Origin: Psilocybe azurescens
Lineage: Eukaryota; Basidiomycota; Agaricomycetes; Agaricales; Agrocybaceae
Assembly: GCA_023853785.1 (NCBI GenBank)
Contig: JAJIRX010000269.1
Span: 1 to 58,583, forward strand
DNA length: 58,583 nucleotides
Reading direction: 5' to 3'
The position numbers and the translations under genes were made by a program. Under the pieces are notes generated by a model. That model saw only the letters and a program-made list of their open reading frames with translations. It was not told where the DNA came from and did no database searches. Shown in pieces: positions 23,210-36,078 of the stretch. Every line of letters begins with the position of its first letter. Within the stretch, counting starts at the first letter, position 1.

Positions 23210-23872
23210 AAATGATAGAGGAATCAGGTAGTGCGAACTCAGGGGAGTTGGTGACATCACGGTCACGAGCCAGGCGCGCCGCATATCTTACGTAATGATA
23301 TACAGCTTTCTACTTACTCTTACACAATGTCTGACTTGACAAGGACACAACTGGGTCTTGATTCTTGAAATGGTCCAATCCAGAAAATACTTGTATACCG
23401 ATGCCTCTATAGTTTTCTTCTAGTCACTTGTTGCCAACTTGTCGTGGAATTATCGTTATCTATCCCATGAGAGCCGGATTCCCTTCTTGCCCCTTTTCAG
23501 CCGCGGTTCGAACCTTGTTTTCTCACCTCTAGTATTGCAACCTATTGCCACCTTCGGTCAGTCAGCGTATCATTGGATTCTCGTATCAAATTCGTGTTCT
23601 CTTATATTCAAAATGGTGGCGCTTAACCCCATAACTTCGATTTCTTGCAGGTACACAACGTAGAACCGCCAGATAGAGCAAGTAAACCTTTCTCGGTGTC
23701 ATAACGCTCCAATCTGGCAGTCTAGAGGTTAGCTTATCTTTCGGGCATATTATGATATCTCGGATGTGCACGATAAACTAAAAATGTGTATCATATGTCC
23801 GCCATATCGTCTCTCGTATCATCTTTTCCCAGGTACACCCCCTCCGCGACCTCGACACTGACCACTTTACGG

Positions 23873-26045
23873 ATGACGCCAGACTTCTTTAAGCCGTCTA
23901 AGTGGGCTCTCGATGAAGAACGACCTTCCAAATTCGGTCCCAATTCGAGATGGAGCAACCACGATATGGACCCTGTTGTACCAGAGGAAAGGACGTGGAC
24001 CACTTGGGATTTTATCGCTTATTGGGTCTCCGATGCAACCAACGCTGCAGTCTGGCAACTGGCTAGCTCTATGTTAGCTATTGGACTTTCGTGGCGGCAA
24101 GCAGTTCCCGCTATAGCTGTTGGAAACATCATGATAGCTGTTCGTCTTTCTCTTTGCATATGATATAGAATTGACCTTCACTACAGACTGTAATGGTTCT
24201 CAATGGAACAATTGGTGCACGTCTCCATATCGCCTTCCCTGTTCTCAACCGATCGTCGTTTGGCTTTTGGCTCAGCTACTTCAGCGTCGTTAGTCGAATA
24301 ATTCTCTCCATGTTTTGGTTTGGAGTACAGGTGAGTTTTATTCTGTTCAGGGCAATATAGCATCGCTCAAAGCGAATAGACTTTTACAGGTTCGGAGTGT
24401 GTCTACCAAATGTTGAAAGCAATATGGCCATCTGTCGCACGGATACCCAACCGATTACCCGAATCAGCTCATATTACCACCGTTGGTCAGCTCTTTTCAT
24501 GTATTGTGGATGTCTTAAATAAACACCATTTACTTACGGTACATAGGTGTGATGTGCTACTTTCTTTACTGGCTTATCCAGTTCCCTTTGATGTTCATAT
24601 CCCCGCAAAACATCAGACACTTTTTCACACTCAAGGGAATCATCGTTCCTCTAACCTGGCTGAGCATTTTAATTTGGTCTTTCGTTAAAGTCCCGGCAAG
24701 GACAAGTCTCGATCCTTTACACTCAAGTCTCAGTGGTAGCGCTCTCAGCTGGGCATGGCTAAGCGCCTTGAACAGTGCATTAGGAATATATGCCACTCTG
24801 GCTGTCAACATCCCGGACTTTACAGTGCGCTATTAACTCGTTTTATATCTTTATAAAAGCTTTACTAATCAAAACTCGCTAGCGATATGCCAAAAATGAA
24901 AGAGCGTGAGTAACTCTCTTCATGTTGACACTTCAAATTTAAACCTGAATTTGAATATCCAGTCAATTCGTTCAATTGATTATCATTCCAGTCGCATTTA
25001 CGCTGACAGGTTTCACGGGTAAAGTCTACTCCAACCTCAGTTGGCAGCACGTACTTATTCAAAGTAACTTCAAGGTATTGCTGTTACTTCTGCCGGGGAG
25101 GTCCTGTATGGAGAAGTAATCTGGGATCCACTTCGTCTCATCGATAGATGGGACAACAGGGCCGCCGCATTTTTGCATCCTTTAGTTTCATATTGGCCAC
25201 CATTGGTACCAATATCTCCGCAAACAGCCTCAGCGCAGCCAATGACATGACTGTCTTGTTCCCGAAGTACATTAACATAAAACGCGGACAAATCATCTGC
25301 GCTATCATTGGTGGATGGGCTCTCTGCCCTTGGGAAATATTGGTGTCAGCGCCAGGGTTCTTGTCTTTCATGTCAGGATATACGGTCTTCCTGGGACCGT
25401 TTGCTGGAATGTGAGTTGATGCAATCTGGACCTTTCGTTCTTCTTAGTAATGTACCCGAATTGTAGCATGGTCGTGGATGTGAGTCTAGCTTTCCATCTA
25501 CATTCTGAAAGTATCTAATTGAGCGCGTGCCATGTCATGATAGTATTGGTTGGTGCATGCCGGAAAGGTTGACGTTCCAGCAATGTATGACCCACATGGC
25601 AGATACCGCTACTGGAATGGAATCGTACGCCATCCCTATTCCTGACTCGGATACATCTCCCCTGAACACTTAATTACTAGAACTGGAGGGCAGCCGTTGC
25701 TTTACTTGTGTCAATCACGCCCACTCTTCCAGGCTTGATCAACAATATCAACCCAAAGATACCTGTTGGGAATGCACGTTTTCTTTTCAATGTCGCGTGG
25801 ATATACGGGGTGAGTAGGAGTTCAATAAGCTTCTGGGATGCCTTTAACTCAATATATCTCTTTGACAGTTTTTCTGCGGTGGCGGCGTCTTTCTAATCCT
25901 TTCGAAGGCTTTCCCAGCTCACGAGACATTTATGGACGAAGCAATCCTGGGAGACTTTGATGCCGCAACCGCATCGCTGGAATCGTCCAGTCAGCATGAT
26001 GTTGACGTGAAAGAAAAAGAGGCCTCAACAAATAGCAGCCCTTAG
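23873..26045 (+). CDS. NCS1-family nucleobase/allantoin/thiamine permease
   Basis: Nucleobase-cation-symport-1 proteins are 12-span plasma-membrane carriers for uracil, allantoin, thiamine and similar compounds. Seen here: RTWTTWDFIAYWVSDATNAAVWQLASS (in parts), NGTIGARLHIAFPVLNRSSF, GFWLSYFSVVSRIILSMFWF, TFTGSECVYQMLKAIWP, ANSLSAANDMTVLFPKYINI and FAGIMVVDYWLVHAGKVDVP. The NRSSFGFW and GPFAG-VVDYWLV stretches are diagnostic. Several short introns occur (first at about 24136-24184). Frame problems near 25077 and at the T5 run near 25170 (one T short) look like homopolymer errors. The start at 23873 (MTPDFFKPSKW) was chosen for similarity; an in-frame ATG at 23786 exists. The substrate cannot be told from sequence. 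The stop is TAG 26043-26045. Confidence 0.85.
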
Positions 26046-27431
26046 AACGTCCCTATGACTGGCGTGCGATTGCTTTTTGATCCGGAGGAGAATAAGTGGC
26101 CATTTTCGATGAACAAATCCTCTTTGCCGTGGTCTTTGTTCAGATTGGGACGCAAGAATTAACAACCTCTCATAATTTCTGTCGATGGAAATTGGATAAT
26201 GACACCTTGAATGAGTTAATGCCAACATATGTGTATCTTCAGGAACTTCTCGTCCTGATATCAGATGGTGACTATTGTTCCGCCGTCAATGGAGACATGT
26301 GGAAGAAAGGCATACTTTGTTTTACCACCTGCAGCTTCCTACTTTAAGATGTTTACTAATAGCCAGTGTCGCTGATTGGTGGGATCGATGATCGATTCAC
26401 TCGGTTCGTTAAGTCGACTTTGTTCAGCTTCGAGGTTTCCCGAGTTCGCTGATTGCACAGGTACATACTCGTTTAACAGCATCAAAACTGACAAACCATC
26501 TAGCCGGTGTCTCGTTGGAAGGCTTCCTTCTGATTGAAAGATCTACATATACAGATATTTCTGATATGTTTCTTTGCCGCGAACTCACATTCTCGCCTGC
26601 GTACGTCCGCCAGCGAGTCGAAAGCGAGATATTTTTTCCACATCAAGGTGAGAAGATTAGTATTATACATTGTGATCCGACGCAGTTATCCGAGGGCCAA
26701 GAGGTAAATGAATGTAGACTTCGAGGCAACTTTAACACTCGCCTTCGTCTTCCGGGGTAGTCAATTGCCAGCAAGGCGAAGCGCCTGCCGGATCGCGGCA
26801 TGGAGCTAACGCGGCTTTGGAAGGGCATTTCGATTATAACTGGCGAACACCTGGCGGACGTTCCTTTAGACAAGAAGAACTGCCCGGGCCTTTCCATCAA
26901 CGGTAGTTGAAAGGTGTTATAGGGATCACGTCGCGTTAAATTCGACGTGTGTCAGCGATGTGTATGGCCGAGAATTGGATAGGCAAGTGCCCCTGAAATT
27001 CAAATACAGCTTTGTGAAATGTGGCGCATACCTTTCCTTCTATTAGGTCAGTCACCTTGCTACTTAAATTTTAGTTATAGGTATGGATTCTCATATTGTC
27101 TCGTAGGTGAAATCCGATTACCGTCTTTGAAGGTCGCGTTGACCATTCTCTCTGTTCGACACCAGTCATAATATTTCGAACCATTGAATACGAGGACGCC
27201 GGATCAAATGATGAGTTCCCTCACATGTCAGAAATCCTGACTGCGTGAAAATGTGATGAAGGTTCATGCAGCTTGCACCTATAACATTAATTTTGCGAAG
27301 GCACAGAAGCGCGAACATCAGAAATGAGTGCCTAGACCTTGCGAACAAGAAGACGGTGCCGATTATTGCAAGCGTTTCAAACTCCCAACTTAGCAGCGGC
27401 ATCCCCACATCTACACATAGGGCTGCTTTCA
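26046..27431. other. No supported gene; possible relic near 26500-26910
   Basis: Most of this stretch has no coding signal. Around 26510-26910 there are two open stretches, one reading EGFLLIERSTYTDISDMFLC and one GMELTRLWKGISIITGEHL, that look protein-like but lack a start, a recognisable domain or convincing splice sites. They may be a decayed gene. I give no function. Confidence 0.35.
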
Positions 27432-27438
27432 TATAAAG
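27432..27438 (+). promoter_or_regulatory. TATA box of the secreted-protein gene
   Basis: TATAAAG lies 98 bp upstream of ATG 27536, with pyrimidine-rich sequence (CTTCCACTCGACG) closer to the start. This is a good distance for a fungal TATA element of a strongly expressed secreted protein. Confidence 0.5.
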
Positions 27439-27535
27439 GGTCATGCCCTTGGTCACTCAACTGCTCGACAGCTTTGCTTTTTGCTTTAGCTATCGCCGTC
27501 TCTAGGGTTCTCTTCCACTCGACGTTCCATCCACA

Positions 27536-28385
27536 ATGCGCTTCGCCACTCTTTTAACTGCCGCTACCGTTGCTGCCTCTGGTGTTGCCGCCTCGCCGGT
27601 CACCCTCTTCGGTTTTGACCTCACCAGTGTCATTGGGTTCGACCTGACCCAGACCAACCACTACGGCTCGCCTTTCCCTCCCTGGCACCCGCAGGGTAAG
27701 CCCGGTTGGTACTACGGTGACAACCCTTTCTTGTTCCCCGACATCCCATGCCTCAGCGGGGTAGGTGAACGCGTTTAAGAAATTAGAGTCATGTTCTGAT
27801 GAAGTGTGTAGATTATTTGCAAGATTTTGGACTTCTTCCCTACGCCTTGCACTGCCCCCATAAGCCACCACCGCCCCCACCTCCCCCGGCCAACGACGGA
27901 TACACACAGACATTCAGCAACATCACCGGCGCTACTCAGGCCGATGACTTCCAAACCTTTGGTTTGGTAGACACCGTTGCTCGTGAGTGGTTTAGAACCC
28001 TAAATGATCCTTATCCTTATTAACGCTCTCTTTTTTAAGAATGCAAGGCCATGTGCAACAGCGTTTCTGGTTGCAACTTCGTCAATTGTGAGTTGAATCA
28101 CTCTCTTGTAACATCTATTGCATACTAAACTCCGTCTCAAAGCCTACCACGATGTCAATGGAAAGGTATGCAGCGTAATAATACTGCACTCAAAGACATA
28201 ATTTAATCACCGATTCTTACAGGGCGGAAGCACTCAGCTTACCTGCTCTTTGTTTCACTAAGTGCCACGATGCGTCCACCGCAGACAATCGCGGAGGACA
28301 AAGCCAGCCTAACGGCTCCATCGATTTCATCATCAACTCAGACGGATGGTGCAAGAACGGCGTTCCCATCAGCGACTCCAACTGA
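27536..28385 (+). CDS. Secreted protein with C-terminal PAN/apple-like Cys region
   Basis: Five exons. The start MRFATLLTAATVAASGVAAS is a signal peptide. Exon 1 is rich in Gly, Phe and Pro (FGFDLTSVIGFDLTQ) and exon 2 carries eight consecutive prolines. The C-terminal part reads QCKAMCNSVSGCNFVNSYHD, LTCSLF, KCHDAS and DGWCKNG, a Cys pattern like PAN/apple modules in basidiomycete secreted proteins, some expressed in fruit bodies. Introns: 27765-27811, 27983-28039, about 28087-28142 and about 28166-28221. After LTCSLF an extra T (TTT at 28253-28255 where TT keeps frame) shifts the frame; with it corrected translation runs to TGA 28383-28385. As read, the protein would stop at TAA about 28259. 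A ligand-binding role is only inferred. Confidence 0.7.
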
Positions 28386-30443
28386 TTCAGGCGCTTTGTA
28401 CGAGATCTATTCCGTCGGGTTTTATCGAACAATCTTGGGTCAGATAGTATACAGAAAATTCCGATACCCTCACTATCTGTTATAGTTTGGACTTTGTGCA
28501 ATCGAGACGAACTTTTGAAATATTATTCTGTTGCGGTACTTGCGGTGGTAGATGCACTTGTGTGTTGTGTGTGTGATACGTGATTTCTCGTATGGACGAT
28601 CTGCCCAAAAGTGGATATGACGTACAAAAGAGATGCATTGTGGCGCACAGCGTTCATTACTTGGCAGACGGACCCAATACGGATCCAGGACCCTCGAAAA
28701 TTTAATCACAACCTCCATCGTCGCTATCAAGAGTTGGGAGCGTTAGTTTCTCTTCTGGGCTGATGCGGAATATTCAGCGACAACATAAAAATAAAAGGGA
28801 GGATCGATGAATGTGATTTGCCATTACAACCGGACTCGTAAACCAGTGTTTTCAAAAAAAAAAATTTTTTGAGCTCATCAGAATTTTCCTCATCATCTGG
28901 GGGTACCATTGACCCGTATACTTTTGAAGAAATCCCATCTTCGTCTAAATGTTGTAACAGCGTCTAATCCTATCCGCTTTCCTAGAGGAGATGCATTAGT
29001 ACCAGCGATGGAGTTGGCTTGTAACAAGTGATTTCCCATGGGTGGGTATCGGTATCCGGAAGGTTGTCCGGCTAGTGGGGGGCAGGCGAAGTGCCTGCAC
29101 TCGCATTCGAGATTCCAATTCTTTCAGGTCGTCTTTGGGCCAAGATCAACTGCGTAGCTCTAGCCTCTCTTCCATGACAAAATTTTACTAGACGAGACTT
29201 GGAATTGAGGATGGCACCAGACAAGCATATTTCTCGCCTGTCTATTCCATCTTAATGAGCTGCGTAATATCACTTCGAGAACTCGTGTACCGCTGTGATT
29301 TCAGGACTACACGACTTTCAAATATGATCTGGCAGGTATGCCAAAAATCTCCAAAATTGAAGCCGCCATTACAGCCTAAGTAGAAGCCATACAGATCTTT
29401 CATTTCAGTGAAGACTTGGATGTACAAGAAGAAGCCTGAAAATGCGGGGCTTTTCATATACCCTCATATCCAATCCTCATATAAATTTAGAAGTCAAGAG
29501 TGTGCCGTCTGGGGGTAAGCTGTGGGAACGATATCTGCCTTACGATGGGTTTTGACATATTCCTGAAGCCTTGGTCGCATTTCTAGAGAGAAAATGCTTC
29601 CTGTCAAGGAGCAGCAGCTTCAGTGGAAGGAATGGTTGATATGTTATTAGATTTTATCCCGTCTTCGTTCTGGAAGACCCAGACAATACGCTGACGGGAG
29701 TCTAGACATTGATGACGCCTTATGCCAACGCCGCTGATAAATGGTTAGCTCGAGCGAAGGCCAAGGTAAATCCCTGAATCCTGCGCTGCATTTAGCCCTT
29801 ACTTATGTTGGTGTTTGATTGAACATTGCTCATTTAAGCTTAAAGCTTATCTGTTTGTCCGGGAAATTTCTACTCTTCGAGCCTTTGTCGACTGAGTGTT
29901 TTGTGCCAATTTCTGACAGCACTTGGACCAAATACCTCCGTAGTACTTACTCTAGACCATCGCACTTTGGAAGACGGTCATTGCACTGCACAAAGGAAAA
30001 AGGACCAAGTCGTTTTTAAAGGCCAAGCGGAGTTGTTAACAAGTCCTCACAAAGTCCTCGCTGTGGTGGTCTTGAGCCCTGCCCTTGTTTTCTCTCCGAA
30101 AAAGACCGGCACAAAAGGGGTAAATACGGAGAAACCTAGATACACACCACTTAAGCTAACCCACAATTAACGCAAAGCTAAGCGCCTGAGTGTTCCAAAA
30201 AATATTTTGGCACAACTTTAGGACTATGAAGACTCGCTGTATAGAAAATTGTTTGAGAGAAATTGATGGTGAAATTGAAATTAGGGAATTAGGTGGTCAC
30301 ATGTGTTTAAATATCGGGATTAAGAGACTTGTTGTCGCTTTGTTTCTCTCTCTAACGATCAAGGTATCTTATGCATAGATCTATGTTAGTATTTGGAAAA
30401 CATTGTACTCAACCATACTTCCTAGAGCAAAATCTCTTTATGA
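28386..30443. other. Gene-free region
   Basis: No convincing coding frame on either strand over about 2 kb. It contains an A10 run followed by T6 near 28854-28869, a perfect hairpin GCAGGC-GAAGT-GCCTGC near 29082-29098, and AT-rich sequence before TSC2. Short open frames here lack domain or splice support. Confidence 0.5.
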
Positions 30444-33400
30444 ATGTCCCGACAAGAGCCAGAGCCACCGACTAGAGCGCGTGCCCGAGCCAACACAACC
30501 TCCACCTTTGTATCGTTTCCATGGCGTAAGCGTACCGAGCCTGCAATCTCCCCAACTTCTCCTCCAGCGGCCCAGCAGAGTCTTTCCCTTGAAGGTCTCA
30601 TTCATGCACTTAGTCCCCCAGCTGTTCCGAGCTTAGCGCATGCCCGGTCGCTTGCAAGTACTCTGTCCAACTGCTCCCCTCTTCCCCGACACGACGTTCT
30701 CAATCCACTTCTTGATTCTCTGTGCGACAGTACGAGATCGCCACCACTCATCCAAGCCGCTGGATATGACATCTTGTCCGCTTATTGGGAAAATCACGAG
30801 TCCCTGTCTCTTGGAATCGCGGAAAGATTGTCTTATTTCTCCTTGTTCCTAGGTGGTTCAACATCATGGGGGATGGAATTGTGGGAACCAAAGTTCAAAG
30901 CTCTTCGGGCCCTGACCAGATATGGGACGGAAATAATGGGAATTGAGCATGTCTTGATCAAACTATTGCATGACTGGATCGAGGGCGCCTTCGAAGGCTT
31001 GCTGGTATCACCAACATCTAACGATCGTGCCGAAACAAAAGAACGGGAGCGCAGCGTAGATCTGCTCGTCAAGTTTCTTGGTGAAATTTTGACAAACCAA
31101 GAAAACATTTCTAGGATACCTGACGAAGAGATGACTGGAGTCTTGAACTTCTATGCTGGACTGGTCGACCGAGCTATTGCTTTGCCCGATATCAACAAAG
31201 AATCCCGTCCACCAACCTCTCCTATAAGCAATGCCTCCAGCTCTACATCCAATCCTCGACAACCTCAAGCCGGACATCGCCGCAACTTGTCATCTCTATC
31301 ATCGTCTTCGATCCCCCCCTTGGTTTCCAATCCACCTCCACCGCAGCCAGCCTTCAAACATCCAGCGGAACTAGCTATAACTCTATATCTGAACCATTTA
31401 TCTACGCACATCAAAACTCTACCCCCTACACAACTCAGTGCAATCACTCCCTCTTTTATTTCGGGCAATATCGTTTTGCGGGGACCCCCTTCCTCGATTG
31501 TCAGTTCTGCAGGCTCGGAAGGAGGACAATCTCGAATACAAAAATCACGGAAAGGCTGACCTCTTTATTCTCGGGTCCCTACGCTACGATGTGCATGCTC
31601 GTGCTCAAAGCTTATCTATTTCCGCCTGCTAAATTGGACGCGGAACCTATTTCTCGTTCAAATCAACAATCTCATGTTCAAATCTTCCGTGCGTCGATTA
31701 TGACGCGTCTCGGTGCACATCGTACATTCAGAAACTATGTTCGTCGCGCATTGCTTGCACGCATTGCACGAGCTTTGATTTCTCGAGACACATCAATCGG
31801 TTACAATCACTCAGGCGCTCCTGGAAATATGGAGCTGCATGTCGACCTCATGGAAAAGGCTTGGCCAAAAGATGACTTTACGGCGGCGGCGATGGGTGTA
31901 GGTGGCAATGGATGGAATGCGGCGAGATTAGGTATGGTTCTGGCGGACAGCGTGAAAGCCTGGGTGGATTATCGTGTGGAAGATCTAGTAGCCAGAACGG
32001 AGGCAGAGAAGAAACAGATCTGGCAGAGGGGAACTGAGGGGAAAGATGAAATTCTAGAAGAAGCCGCGGGTGTCATAAAGGACATTCTCAGCGAACTCGA
32101 CCTCAGAGACGATGAGAACGGATCCTTGGATGAAGAGGAAGCTACTATTATTGGCGAGACTCTGCGGAAGCTCTCCGATTATGTGCTGCCCTTGAAGTAA
32201 GTCCCGAGCCAAGCAATGTCGTATTGTTCAGAGTTCATGATGATCAACTTTTAGGAATGTCGATGGTACTCCCTTCACTATACCCATTGGCCATCCCTCT
32301 GACGCGCCCCGACGCCCATCCTGCGAACTATCTCGACCCTATTATCCCGTGATCATTCCAGGGCGCTGAATCCTTTACTTTCAGCGATCTTAATTCATGT
32401 CGCTGAACATCTGACGGATGAGGATACCGCTCGTCTACCCATCCTCATGACCGATCAGAACGACCTATCTCCTATTTCGCCCGAATGGCTTGCTCATTGG
32501 AAAAGGCTTTTGGGAAATGAAACGCTGGTCAGCCCAGATCGGCCGCAAACCAGAAGGGCGATCATGGATACATTGCATGCTGTCTATGAAGGTGTAAAAG
32601 ACATGACAGCATACCGAAGGCCATTAGGTGATCTGGTTTGGGAGTTTTGCGGTGGACTGGTAGGTTACTCGGGCGGTCAGAGCGACGACGCAGACATCAT
32701 GTGGAAAATGATTGGTGAAGAAATTGTTTTGAGGAGCGACGAACAGGATGTGGATGACGCAGAAGGAGCTGAAGCGATCACCAAATTTTTGGAATTGCTG
32801 GTTTCTGTCGCCTCAGAAAAGCCTCAGGATGACGACGAAAGTTTGGACACTGCTTCCAGCTATACAGCAGATACTCATTCTCCTGCGACTATAACTGCAA
32901 CCGGTCATCTTTCCAGCGCTCCAAGTGCTACTCGGACACATTCAGAAATGCCTTCAGTCATGTCTCTGCTGTCTTCTTTGGCCACAGGAGGCAGCACCTC
33001 ACGCTCTCAATCAGTCCAACCTCAACCCCAAGCGCAGGAGGAAGTCAAGGAAGAGTCCCACTCCCCATCGCCGTCTACGCCAATGTCCAATCTGGTTCCT
33101 CGCGACGTCTCTGCCATCTCCGCCTTGGTGGAAATTTTTAGTCAACTCGTCTTCACACCGTTCTCATTGCAACACAAAAACCTGCTACTTGCCCTTCGCG
33201 TCTACCACATGCTGCTCTCTGTGGTCACAGATGGACAATCAGTGCGCGCAAGGCTGACTGCTCTGCAGTTTCTAATGCGTATTCGTGCCGATCGCGACCA
33301 TAGTTTGTACTTTGTCAGCACTGACTATGATCCCAACGGCTTGGTCACGTCGCTCGGTGCGTTGATCAATCGGACAGGCACAGAATTGCGTTCAGGAGCA

Positions 33401-35927
33401 CAGAGAGGGTCAGAGGATGCCGGTACCCTTGAGGCTAGCGATATTAGAAGAGCAAGGGCACGCTTTCCGCAGGAGAGAGATGGTCGGCAAGTATCGCGCG
33501 GGCGAGGAGTCACAGTTCACTCTCGTTCAGAACCAAGTCGCAGCAGGTCTCGCACTGCGCCCCCGCCACCTCCCTGTCAGACATCTTGAAAGTCTGTGGT
33601 CCATACCGGAGACCATGCCATTCAATGTATACGGTCCTGATTCTCCCAGTGAAGTTCTTGTATCCTATGATCCTGAAGGCCCTGACCGGATCTTGGTCTT
33701 GCCCATTTCTCAGTATCTGCTTACAATCGATGGCATTTTGGAGAAAGAGACGAGCTGGGAGATTCTTTCATACGTCCTTTGCCACCTTCCTGTCCAACTT
33801 TCGAACAAACACCTTTTCTGCGGTCCGAAATCCCGCGCGGCGATCTCGAAGATGCATTCCATACTCTGCACTGGGATTCTCAATGGCGAACTTGGCTCTT
33901 ACATCGAACAATGGTCTGTAGGACTGAAGAGCCGAGACGCTCATGGATTGGCATACCAGACACTGTCAGTCTTAGTTAGCTACAGAAGGTGCTTCGACCT
34001 CCAGCAACGACATCTGTTGGTCGAGGTGCTCCAAGCCGGCCTGAACGGACAACTCGCGACAATCAAATGCTGTCTGCATGCACTCTCGCTTTCCGCATTC
34101 GAATTGCAGCCCTCCATGACGAGATGTCTGTCCCGTATCCTCGAAAAGCTCTCCCAAATCATGTCCAATCCGAACATGGCCGTACACATCCTTGGGTTTC
34201 TGTCGATCATTGGATCACTTCCATCTTTATATGCCAATTTCACGGAAAGGGACTTCAAGATGGTGTTCGGCGTCGCTCTTCAATACCTCCAGCATTACAA
34301 TCAGCTGAATTCGTCTCCAACCATGTCGTGGGCACTGTCTCAGCACGTGCGCGTTTTGTCGTATTCCGCGGTTTACATCTGGTTCTTAGCTGTAAAGCTT
34401 CCCGATCGGCCTCAACACGTAAGATACATCACCCGTCAACTCTTACTGGCCAATGAAGGAAACTCAGAAGTGGACGCACCAACCGAAGTTTGTTTTGATT
34501 GGCTCGCCCGCTACACTTATGCTAGCGCCGACCCTCGACCTGCGAGTTCAGTGTTCAGCGATATCGTCCTGAACCCCTCGAAGAGCACCTCTGACATGGG
34601 TGGAAATGAAAAGACATGGATCATGGGCAATTCAGTGGTTACTATTCGGGCTCTTCCTCGCTCGGGCTGGGTGGAAGTGTTGTCACGCAGGCCATCTGGC
34701 TTTTCGCGGTTCGTCTGCCGCGTTGAAAATGTTCCCATGGTCGGGCCAGGAGACGTCGAACCAGATTTATTGTCTATTCCTGCCGGCCTTATCATGGAGA
34801 GAGATCCTTCGCAGCTATCGACCCAGGGTGATTCACCCGGTACAAATGAATCTTCCAAGGTTAGCACCGTGAAATTCTCTGACACCTTGGCTGACTCGTT
34901 TTAATGAACAGACACGGGTGTCCACCCTTTCTGACACTGGCGAAGCAGGCGGAGATGATATACCTCAGCCTGATCCCATTACGGGTTACGTTTGGAGTGG
35001 AACTGCTCCTTCTCAGAGACGTAAACAGATCGGCATCGACCCCTCATTCCTCATCCTCCAGTTGACGCCGTTCCCTGATGGGAAAACAGAGCCATTCGCT
35101 AAACGGGTGACAGACGCGACAGCAATCTCAAAATTTGTCTCTTCTTTGGACAGGATCCCTGTGATTGATACCCACAAAGTGGGCATCATGTATGTGGCTC
35201 CTGGGCAAAGCGATGAAATTGATATCCTTCGCAATGTCCACGGTTCACCGGCGTACACGCGATTCCTGGAAGGCATCGGCAGACTTATCAATCTGCGTGG
35301 TCAAATGGATGTCTATGCAGGAGGATTGGATCCTGAAGAGGACGGTGAATATGCTTATGCATGGTGGGATGACATAGGCCAAATTCTCTATCACACTGCA
35401 ACTATGATGCCCACTAACGCCCATGATCCACAATGCACCAACAAAAAAGACATATCGGTAACGACTATGTCAGGATCGTATGGAATGATTCTGCGCTTCC
35501 CTATCGCTTCGACACTCTGAAAACCCAATTCCAATTCGTCAACATTGTAATCGAGCCCCATTCCGTGGGGTCTATTGCCGCATTCTCGATCAGTACCCAC
35601 GAAACTGAATATTTCAAAGTCACTATACAGTTGGCGCCTGGAATGACTGAATTTGCCCCAGTCGGCCACTTCAAACTCATTTCATCAGAAAACCTGCCTC
35701 TCCTCGTCCGTCAGCTCAGTTTGCTGGCTGATTGGTTTGCGACTATCTTTGCAGAGACGCAGAGGGACACAGTTCGCGTCGAGACGAAAACCAATTGGCA
35801 CGGCCGATTGGATGCCATACGACGCTTCAAAAATCACTTGCCCCCACCGGACGACGACACCCTCGCCGACTCGGTCGACGGTGTCATGGGCCAAGAATCG
35901 TTACGCGATTTTACAACTACATTCTAA
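30444..35927 (+). CDS. TSC2: Tuberin (TSC2) homologue, Rheb GTPase-activating protein
   Basis: TSC2 switches off Rheb and so restrains TORC1. The roughly 1,700-residue protein starts MSRQEPEPPTRARAR, has a long helical N-terminal region, a tuberin-type middle (RSGWVEVLSRRPSGFSRFVC) and a C-terminal Rap/Ran-GAP domain: ILQLTPFPDGK, PAYTRFLEGIGRLINLRGQ, YAYAWWDDIGQILYHTATM and the Asn-thumb motif HIGNDYVRIVWNDS. Introns include one after LPLK (about 32199-32253) and 34860-34912. The frame breaks at A5 31540-31544 (one A short), C4 32307-32310 (probably one C short), the GA repeat near 33471-33480, and A6 35443-35448 (one A short, directly before the catalytic HIGND). With those corrected the gene reads through to TAA or TAG at about 35925-35927. 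No TSC1 gene is visible in the window. Confidence 0.88.
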
Positions 35928-36078
35928 TCCACGCCAATTTCTGTATCAATTAGGACATTCTGTACGGATATCATAACTTCCTTGCCACAAGAAGTAGCAA
36001 TCCTGGTTGTAATTGTAAATGAAATACATTCCTATTATATGTACATTCGATCCAAGATATGTGTGAAAACAGGGACAT

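Noticed and set aside
23500..23525. GGTTCGAACC, resembling a tRNA B box
   Set aside because: No matching T-stem, acceptor stem or A box around it; not a tRNA gene.
29819..30378. Short plus-strand frames upstream of TSC2
   Set aside because: No domains or consistent splicing; they lie in AT-rich intergenic DNA.
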